Shown: positions 6,275 through 10,534 of the stretch, in pieces
Position numbering within the stretch: the stretch's first letter is position 1
Layout: the number at the start of each line of letters is the position of its first letter
Source of the DNA: DATNNN01 sp035601815
GTDB taxonomy: Bacteria > Pseudomonadota > Alphaproteobacteria > Rhizobiales > Xanthobacteraceae
Reading direction: 5' to 3'
DNA length: 10,534 nucleotides
Assembly: GCA_035601815.1 (NCBI GenBank)
Contig: DATNNN010000265.1
Location: forward strand, 1 to 10,534
The notes under the pieces: generated by a model
What the model was told of the DNA's origin: nothing
The model's database searches: none
Seen by the model: the letters and a program-made list of their open reading frames with translations, nothing else
Program-made: the position numbers and the translations under genes

Positions 6275-6296
6275 ACCGCGCCGGCGGCGGCGCGGT
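6275..6296 (+). terminator. Strong GC hairpin between the transaldolase gene and the gnnA-like gene
   Basis: ACCGCGCCG (6275-6283), loop GCGG and CGGCGCGGT (6288-6296) form a perfect nine-base-pair stem 30 bases after the transaldolase stop. No T run follows, so it is not a textbook intrinsic terminator; it may attenuate, mark an mRNA end or stabilise the upstream message. The rest of the 101-base gap (6246-6346) holds a CATTGT direct repeat (6257-6262 and 6267-6272) and no gene. Confidence 0.4.
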
Positions 6297-6346
6297 CGCT
6301 CGTGGTGCCTCGGCGTGCTAGGGAAGCGCCAGGTTTCGGGGGATCA

Positions 6347-7351
6347 ATGACGGCAGGTCCGGAGCGCGTGACGCCGAAAGAAACGCGGCCCGCGCGCAAA
6401 CTCAGGCTCGGGGTGATCGGTGTCGGCGTGATGGGCGCCAATCACGCCCGCGTGCTCGTCGACCTGCCGGGCGTCGAGCTTGTCGGCATCGCCGATCCCG
6501 ACCGCTCCCAGGCGATGTCCGTCGCCACCGCGCTCGGCTGCCAGGCCGTTGCCGACCACCCGACGCTCTTCGGTCTCGGCGTCGACGCGGTCGTCATCGC
6601 CGCGCCCACGCATCTGCATCATCCGATCGCGCTCGACTGCATTAGGGCCGGCGTCCATCTCCTGGTGGAGAAGCCGATCTCGTCGTCCGTCGAAGAAGGC
6701 CGCTCGATCGTCGCCGCCGCGGCGCGGGCCGGCCTCACGCTCATGGTCGGCCACGTGGAGCGCTTCAACCCGACGGTGGCCACCATCAAGCAGGCGCTCG
6801 ACGGCGAGGACATTCTCTCGATCGCCATCACCCGCGTCGGCCCGTTCCCGCCGCGCATGTCGAACGTGGGCGTGGTGATCGACCTCGCGGTGCATGACAT
6901 CGATCTGATCCAGTGGTTCACCGGGTCCGACATCATCGAGGTGCAGCCGCAGCTCAAGAGCGCGATCGCCGAGCGCGAGGACATTGCCCTCCTGCAGTTC
7001 CGCACGCGCTCGGGCGTGCTCGCCCACATCAACACCAACTGGCTGACGCCGTTCAAGGCGCGCACGGTGCACGTGGCGACCCGCCAGAAATACATCATCG
7101 GCGACCTGCTCACCCGCCAGGTCACCGAGTGCTTCGGCTTTCAGCCGGACGGCAGCTATTCCATGCGCCACCTTTCGGTCGGCCACGCTGAGCCCTTGCG
7201 CGCCGAGCTCGTCGCCTTCGTCGACGCCATCCGCGACGGCAAGCGGCCGGCGATCGGCGGTGAAGAAGGCGTCGCCAGCCTCGAGATCGCCATCCGCTGC
7301 CTCAACGGCAACGCGCCCGCCGCGCGCCGGCCGGCGCGCCGCGCCATCTGA
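6347..7351 (+). CDS. gnnA: Gfo/Idh/MocA oxidoreductase, predicted UDP-GlcNAc 3-dehydrogenase (GnnA-like)
   Basis: A 334-residue NAD-dependent sugar dehydrogenase. After a short polar lead, GVIGVGVMGANHAR (22-35) forms the Rossmann nucleotide loop. VVIAAPTHLHH, the EKP motif (E108-K109-P110), GHVERFNP (135-142) and DLAVHDIDLIQW with H183/D184 follow. The GHVERFNP stretch is typical of the branch that oxidises C3 of UDP-GlcNAc-type substrates. GnnA makes the 3-keto sugar that the aminotransferase GnnB turns into UDP-GlcNAc3N for lipid A. The next gene, 22 bases on, is exactly such an aminotransferase, which is the main support for this name. A WbpB/WlbA-type role in O-antigen sugar synthesis (UDP-GlcNAcA substrate) is the main alternative. 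The ATG at 6347 has GGGGGAT just upstream; an in-frame GTG at 6302 would add 15 residues unlike the family. The C-terminus is Arg/Ala-rich. Confidence 0.75.
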   Translation: MTAGPERVTPKETRPARKLRLGVIGVGVMGANHARVLVDLPGVELVGIADPDRSQAMSVATALGCQAVADHPTLFGLGVDAVVIAAPTHLHHPIALDCIRAGVHLLVEKPISSSVEEGRSIVAAAARAGLTLMVGHVERFNPTVATIKQALDGEDILSIAITRVGPFPPRMSNVGVVIDLAVHDIDLIQWFTGSDIIEVQPQLKSAIAEREDIALLQFRTRSGVLAHINTNWLTPFKARTVHVATRQKYIIGDLLTRQVTECFGFQPDGSYSMRHLSVGHAEPLRAELVAFVDAIRDGKRPAIGGEEGVASLEIAIRCLNGNAPAARRPARRAI

Positions 7352-7373
7352 TCCGGCCTTGCCGGACCCCGCC

Positions 7374-8522
7374 ATGAACCAGCACGCCGTTCCCGCGCCG
7401 ATCCCGTTTATCGACGTCGCCGCGCAGCGGCGCCGGCTCGGCCGCGCCGTGGACGAGGCGGTGGCCCGCGTCATGGCCCACTGCCAGTTCGTCATGGGGC
7501 CGGAGGTGGCGGCGCTCGAGGCCGATCTCGCCCGATTCTGCGGCGCCAAACACGCCATCTCGTGCGCGAGCGGCACCGACGCGCTCATGCTGGTGCTGAT
7601 GGCAAGGGGCGTCGGCGCCGGCGACGCGGTGCTGGTGCCGGCTTTCACCTATGCGGCGACGGCGGAGGCGGTGGCCTTGGTGGGGGCGACACCGGTGTTC
7701 GCCGACGTGGATCAGGCCACCTTCAACGTCACCGCCGAGACGCTGGGCCGCGCGCTCGCGGCGGCCAGGACGGCCGGGCTCAAGCCCAAGGGCGCGATCC
7801 CGGTCGATCTCTTTGGTCTCCCGGCGGATCACGCGCCGATTCTCGATTTCGCGCGGACTGAAAATCTGTTCGTGCTCGACGACGCGGCCCAGGGTTTCGG
7901 CGGAACCTACAAGGGCAAGTGCCTCGGCACCTTCGGGCTCGCCACGGCGACGAGCTTTTTTCCGGCCAAGCCCTTGGGCTGCTACGGCGACGGCGGCGCC
8001 GTGTTCACCGACGACGATGAGCTCGCGGCGCTCTTGCGCAGCCTGCGCTTCCACGGCGAGGGGGTCGACCGCTCCGAGCACGTGCGCATCGGCATGACCG
8101 GCCGCCTCGACACCATCCAGGCGGCGGTCCTGATCGAGAAGCTGAAGATCTTCGCCGATGAGCTCGCGGCGCGCGACCGCGCGGCCAGGCGCTACGGCGA
8201 GGCGCTCACGAAACACGTAACCGTGCCGCAGGCGCCGGCGGACCGCACCTCGGTGTGGGCGCAGTACACGATCCGGCTCCCCAACGGTAAGCGCGACGGC
8301 TTCGCCGCGGCGCTCAAGGCCGACGGCATCCCGACGGCGATCCATTACCGGCGGCCTATGCACCGGCAGCCGGCCTATGCGCGCTTTCCGGTGGCCGACG
8401 GCGGGCTGCCGGTGAGCGAGCGCCTTGCTGACGAGGTGATCAGCCTGCCCATGCACGCCTATCTCGACGCGGCGACGCAGGACCGCGTCATCGCGGCGGT
8501 CAAGCGCGCGGCTATGGGGTGA
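7374..8522 (+). CDS. gnnB: DegT/DnrJ/EryC1 PLP aminotransferase, predicted UDP-3-keto-GlcNAc 3-aminotransferase (GnnB-like)
   Basis: A 382-residue fold-type I PLP enzyme of the sugar aminotransferase family. Seen are the start IPFIDVAAQRRRL, the cofactor phosphate loop ASGTDALMLVL, PAFTYAATAEAVALVGATPVF, the pyridine-binding LDDAAQGFGG (D170), the Schiff-base lysine K199 in SFFPAKPLGCYGDGGA, and RLDTIQAAVL near the active site. The family transfers an amino group, usually from glutamate, to a keto group on a nucleotide sugar in the cytoplasm. Directly after the GnnA-like dehydrogenase, the likely product is UDP-2-acetamido-3-amino-2,3-dideoxyglucose, used by LpxA to make lipid A with an amide-linked 3-acyl chain. 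WbpE-type or other 3-amino sugar roles are possible. The ATG at 7374 precedes the conserved N-terminus; its Shine-Dalgarno match is weak. In-frame ATG-free sequence upstream overlaps gnnA and does not resemble the family. Confidence 0.78.
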   Translation: MNQHAVPAPIPFIDVAAQRRRLGRAVDEAVARVMAHCQFVMGPEVAALEADLARFCGAKHAISCASGTDALMLVLMARGVGAGDAVLVPAFTYAATAEAVALVGATPVFADVDQATFNVTAETLGRALAAARTAGLKPKGAIPVDLFGLPADHAPILDFARTENLFVLDDAAQGFGGTYKGKCLGTFGLATATSFFPAKPLGCYGDGGAVFTDDDELAALLRSLRFHGEGVDRSEHVRIGMTGRLDTIQAAVLIEKLKIFADELAARDRAARRYGEALTKHVTVPQAPADRTSVWAQYTIRLPNGKRDGFAAALKADGIPTAIHYRRPMHRQPAYARFPVADGGLPVSERLADEVISLPMHAYLDAATQDRVIAAVKRAAMG

Positions 8523-8525
8523 CGG

Positions 8526-8531
8526 TATACT
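8526..8531 (+). promoter_or_regulatory. Possible -10 element upstream of murJ
   Basis: TATACT (8526-8531) matches the -10 consensus at five of six positions and stands out in this GC-rich background. It lies in the 37-base gap between the gnnB stop and the murJ start, with the ATG 28 bases downstream. No credible -35 is found at 16-18 bases upstream (the sequence there is GC-rich gnnB coding). It might provide extra murJ transcription, or be chance. Confidence 0.22.
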
Positions 8532-8559
8532 CGCCCGAGCGAAGGATTCGGGCGACGCG

Positions 8560-10119
8560 ATGATCCGCAACATCTTTACCGTCGGCGGCTGGACGCTGGT
8601 GTCGCGCGTCAGCGGCTTCCTGCGCGACGTGGTGATGGCGGCCGTGCTCGGCGCCGGGCCGGTGGCGGACGCCTTCCTTGTCGCTTTCCGCCTGCCCAAT
8701 CACCTGCGCGCGATCTTCGGCGAGGGTGCCTTCGCCGCGGCGTTCGTGCCGTCCTACGCGCGGCGCCTTGAGACCGACGGCATCGCCGAGGCGCGCAGGT
8801 TCGCCGACCGCATCGCGACCTTGATGCTGGTCGTGCAGATCGTGTTGCTCGCGCTCGCGCTCGCCTTCACGCCCGCCGTGGTGCGGGTGCTGGCGCCCGG
8901 GCTCGACGCGGGGCGCTTCGATCTCGCGGTGACGCTCACGCGCATCACCTTCCCCTATCTCGCGCTCATGTCGTTCGAGGTGCTGATCGCGGGCACGCTC
9001 AACGCCAATCACCGCTTCGCCTCGGCGGCCGGTGCGCCGGTGCTCCTGAATCTCTGCATGATCGGCACGCTGTCGTTCGCCGCACTTTTCCCCACCGCCG
9101 GGCACGCCGCGGCGTGGGGTGTGCTCGCCGCCGGCGTGTTGCAGGCGCTGCTCGTGGGATTCGACGCCGAGCGCCACGGCTATGGCATCCGCTTCGCCTG
9201 GCCCAAGCTCGACGAACCGACGCGCAAGTTCCTGCGCGCGCTCGGGCCGGCGGTGGTGGGCGCGGGCGGTGTGCAGTTGGCGCTCTTCGCCGACACGGTG
9301 ATCGCCACGTTCCTGCCGGCGGGCTCGCTTTCGGCGCTCTACTACGCCGACCGCATCAACCAGCTCCCCATCGGCGTCGTCGCCATCGCCGTGGGCACGG
9401 TGCTGTTGCCGGAGATGTCGCGGCGCTTAGCTGCGCGCGACGATGCGGGCGCTTCGCAGGCGCAAGGAAGGGCGATCGAGCTGTCGCTCGTGATCGCGGT
9501 CGGCTTCACGGCCGGCGCCATCGCCATCCCCGAGCTCGTCATGCGCGCGCTCTTCATGCGCGGCGCCTTCACCGCCGACGCCGCGTTCGCCGCCGCGGCC
9601 ACGCTCGCCGCCTACGCCACCGGCCTCATTCCGTTCATGCTTATGCGATCCTTCACCGCGCCGTTCCTCGCCCGCGGCGATACCGCGACGCCGGTGAAGG
9701 CGGCGCTCGCCGCCGCGGCGGTGAATATCTTGCTCAAGATCGTGCTCACCGGGCCGCTCGCCCAGGTCGGCCTCGCGCTCGCGACGTCAGCAGGGGCGTG
9801 GCTGAACCTGCTGCTGTTGTGGATCGCCGCCCGCGCCTTCGGCTTCCGGCCGCCGGAGGCGTCGCTGGAGCGGGCCATGCGGCTCATCGCCTGCGCGGTG
9901 GTGCTGGGCGCGGCGTTGTGGGGAGGGGAGCGGCTGATCGGCCCGTGGCTCGCGGGGGTGCGCTTTCGCGACGAATTGCTGCTGCTCATTTTGCTGGCAG
10001 GGGGCGGGGCGCTCTATGTCGCACTTGTGATCGGCCTCATAGGCCGGCCCTGGCTAAGGGATCTCCTGCGGGACAACCGCACGCCGGCCGTCCCACCGGA
10101 GCTGCCAGCGGCCGACTAG
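8560..10119 (+). CDS. murJ: Lipid II flippase MurJ (MviN)
   Basis: A 519-residue polytopic membrane protein, the normal MurJ length (E. coli 511), with many hydrophobic segments consistent with the family's 14 transmembrane helices. The N-terminal signature is clear: SRVSGFLRDVV with R16 and R22, GAGPVADAFLVAFRLPN with D37 and R44, then LRAIFGEGAFAAAFVPSY with R50. The central YYADRINQLPIGVVAIAVGT carries R265, matching the essential cavity arginine of helix 8 (E. coli R270). MurJ moves lipid-linked peptidoglycan precursor from the cytoplasmic to the periplasmic side of the inner membrane and is usually essential. The ATG at 8560 fits the family start; GAAGGA (8541-8546) is about 13 bases upstream, rather far for a Shine-Dalgarno site. 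It follows gnnB by 37 bases on the same strand, so it is probably co-transcribed with it. Confidence 0.96.
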   Translation: MIRNIFTVGGWTLVSRVSGFLRDVVMAAVLGAGPVADAFLVAFRLPNHLRAIFGEGAFAAAFVPSYARRLETDGIAEARRFADRIATLMLVVQIVLLALALAFTPAVVRVLAPGLDAGRFDLAVTLTRITFPYLALMSFEVLIAGTLNANHRFASAAGAPVLLNLCMIGTLSFAALFPTAGHAAAWGVLAAGVLQALLVGFDAERHGYGIRFAWPKLDEPTRKFLRALGPAVVGAGGVQLALFADTVIATFLPAGSLSALYYADRINQLPIGVVAIAVGTVLLPEMSRRLAARDDAGASQAQGRAIELSLVIAVGFTAGAIAIPELVMRALFMRGAFTADAAFAAAATLAAYATGLIPFMLMRSFTAPFLARGDTATPVKAALAAAAVNILLKIVLTGPLAQVGLALATSAGAWLNLLLLWIAARAFGFRPPEASLERAMRLIACAVVLGAALWGGERLIGPWLAGVRFRDELLLLILLAGGGALYVALVIGLIGRPWLRDLLRDNRTPAVPPELPAAD

Positions 10120-10176
10120 GCAATGCGCCGGGTTTTCTCCCCGCGTCCCCGCATGGTATGGAGCCCGCGATCCGCC

Positions 10177-10534
10177 ATGACCCTCTCTCGCACATTTCCG
10201 GCGATGCGGTCCGTCGTCGCCACGGCCGTGCTGCTTGCGCTCGCCGCCTGCGGCGACAGCGCCCCGCCGGCGCCGCCACCGCCGCCGGTGACGGTGGCGA
10301 AACCCGTGCCGCTCGCCGTCGTCGACCGCGACGAGTATGTCGGCCGTTTCCTCGCCGTGGACATGGTGGAGGTGCGCGCGCGGGTCGCGGGCTACCTCGA
10401 GAAGGTGCACTTCAAGGACGGTCAGATCGTCAACGCCGGCGACGTGCTGTTCACCATCGATCCGCGGCCGTTCCAGAACACGCTCGACCAGGCGCGGAGC
10501 ACGCTCGCCCAGGCGCGCGCCAATTTGGATTTCG
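10177..10534 (+). CDS. RND efflux periplasmic adaptor (membrane fusion lipoprotein), N-terminal part, runs off right edge
   Basis: The first 119 codons are present and no stop occurs before the edge. Residues 1-25 form a lipoprotein signal peptide: R11, a hydrophobic stretch and the lipobox LAAC with the predicted acylated cysteine at 25. A Pro-rich tether (APPAPPPPPV) follows. Then comes the AcrA/MexA-type start: DEYVGRFLAVDMVEVRARV, GYLEKVHFKDGQIVNAGDVL (first half of the barrel-sandwich domain) and FTIDPRPFQNTLDQARSTLA, which enters the alpha-helical hairpin. Such adaptors join an inner-membrane RND pump to an outer-membrane channel, so a pump gene is expected just beyond 10534. In-frame ATGs at 10153, 10177 and 10204 all give plausible leaders; 10177 is chosen as the middle choice with a basic residue before the hydrophobic core. 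None has a strong Shine-Dalgarno site. The 57 bases after murJ show no clear terminator. Confidence 0.9.
   Translation, partial: MTLSRTFPAMRSVVATAVLLALAACGDSAPPAPPPPPVTVAKPVPLAVVDRDEYVGRFLAVDMVEVRARVAGYLEKVHFKDGQIVNAGDVLFTIDPRPFQNTLDQARSTLAQARANLDF

Noticed and set aside
1..10534. Signs of horizontal transfer, insertion sequences, CRISPR or toxin/defence modules
   Set aside because: Base composition and codon use look uniform, all genes are intact envelope genes, and no transposase, att-like repeat or array was seen.

Overview
The window is a GC-rich chromosomal segment devoted mainly to lipopolysaccharide (LPS) inner-core and lipid A sugar metabolism. It most likely comes from an alphaproteobacterium of the Hyphomicrobiales (Bradyrhizobium/Rhodopseudomonas-like or a neighbouring family). 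That placement is inference. It rests on strong G/C third-position bias, the gene repertoire, a gnnA-gnnB-type pair (known from lineages with 2,3-diamino-2,3-dideoxyglucose lipid A), and a short palindromic repeat (GGGCTTGTCCC type) that I recall from that group. No mobile element, CRISPR array, tRNA or rRNA was seen.

Layout. (1) Leftward block, 2708 down to 1: hldD, hldE and the start of galE. hldD and hldE share one base at the stop/start junction. galE follows after 93 bases that contain an A/T-rich patch and a hairpin covering its ribosome binding site. (2) Rightward block from 2799: gmhA, then waaF, which overlaps gmhA by 17 bases and appears to start at TTG. (3) A pair of complementary palindromes (4381-4472) fills the gap between waaF and the leftward gene waaC (5415 down to 4480). 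(4) Rightward block from 5490: a short transaldolase, a strong hairpin, then gnnA-like and gnnB-like genes, murJ, and the first 119 codons of an RND-efflux membrane fusion lipoprotein that runs off the right edge. There are two divergent starts (2709-2798 and 5416-5489) and one convergent end (4378-4479).

How the genes fit together. Transaldolase interconverts sedoheptulose 7-phosphate with hexose and tetrose phosphates. GmhA isomerises sedoheptulose 7-phosphate, HldE phosphorylates it and later adenylates it, and HldD epimerises the product to ADP-L-glycero-D-manno-heptose. WaaC and WaaF add the first and second heptose to the Kdo-lipid A core. Only the phosphatase step (GmhB) is not found in the window. 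GnnA and GnnB are predicted to make UDP-GlcNAc3N, which would give a lipid A backbone with amide-linked acyl chains at the 3-position. MurJ flips lipid II for peptidoglycan.

I see no clearly novel multigene system; the individual families are all known. The points most worth a second look are the paired-hairpin repeat, the hairpin over the galE ribosome binding site, the small transaldolase carrying TalB-type catalytic residues beside heptose genes, and the lipid A prediction from the gnnAB pair.
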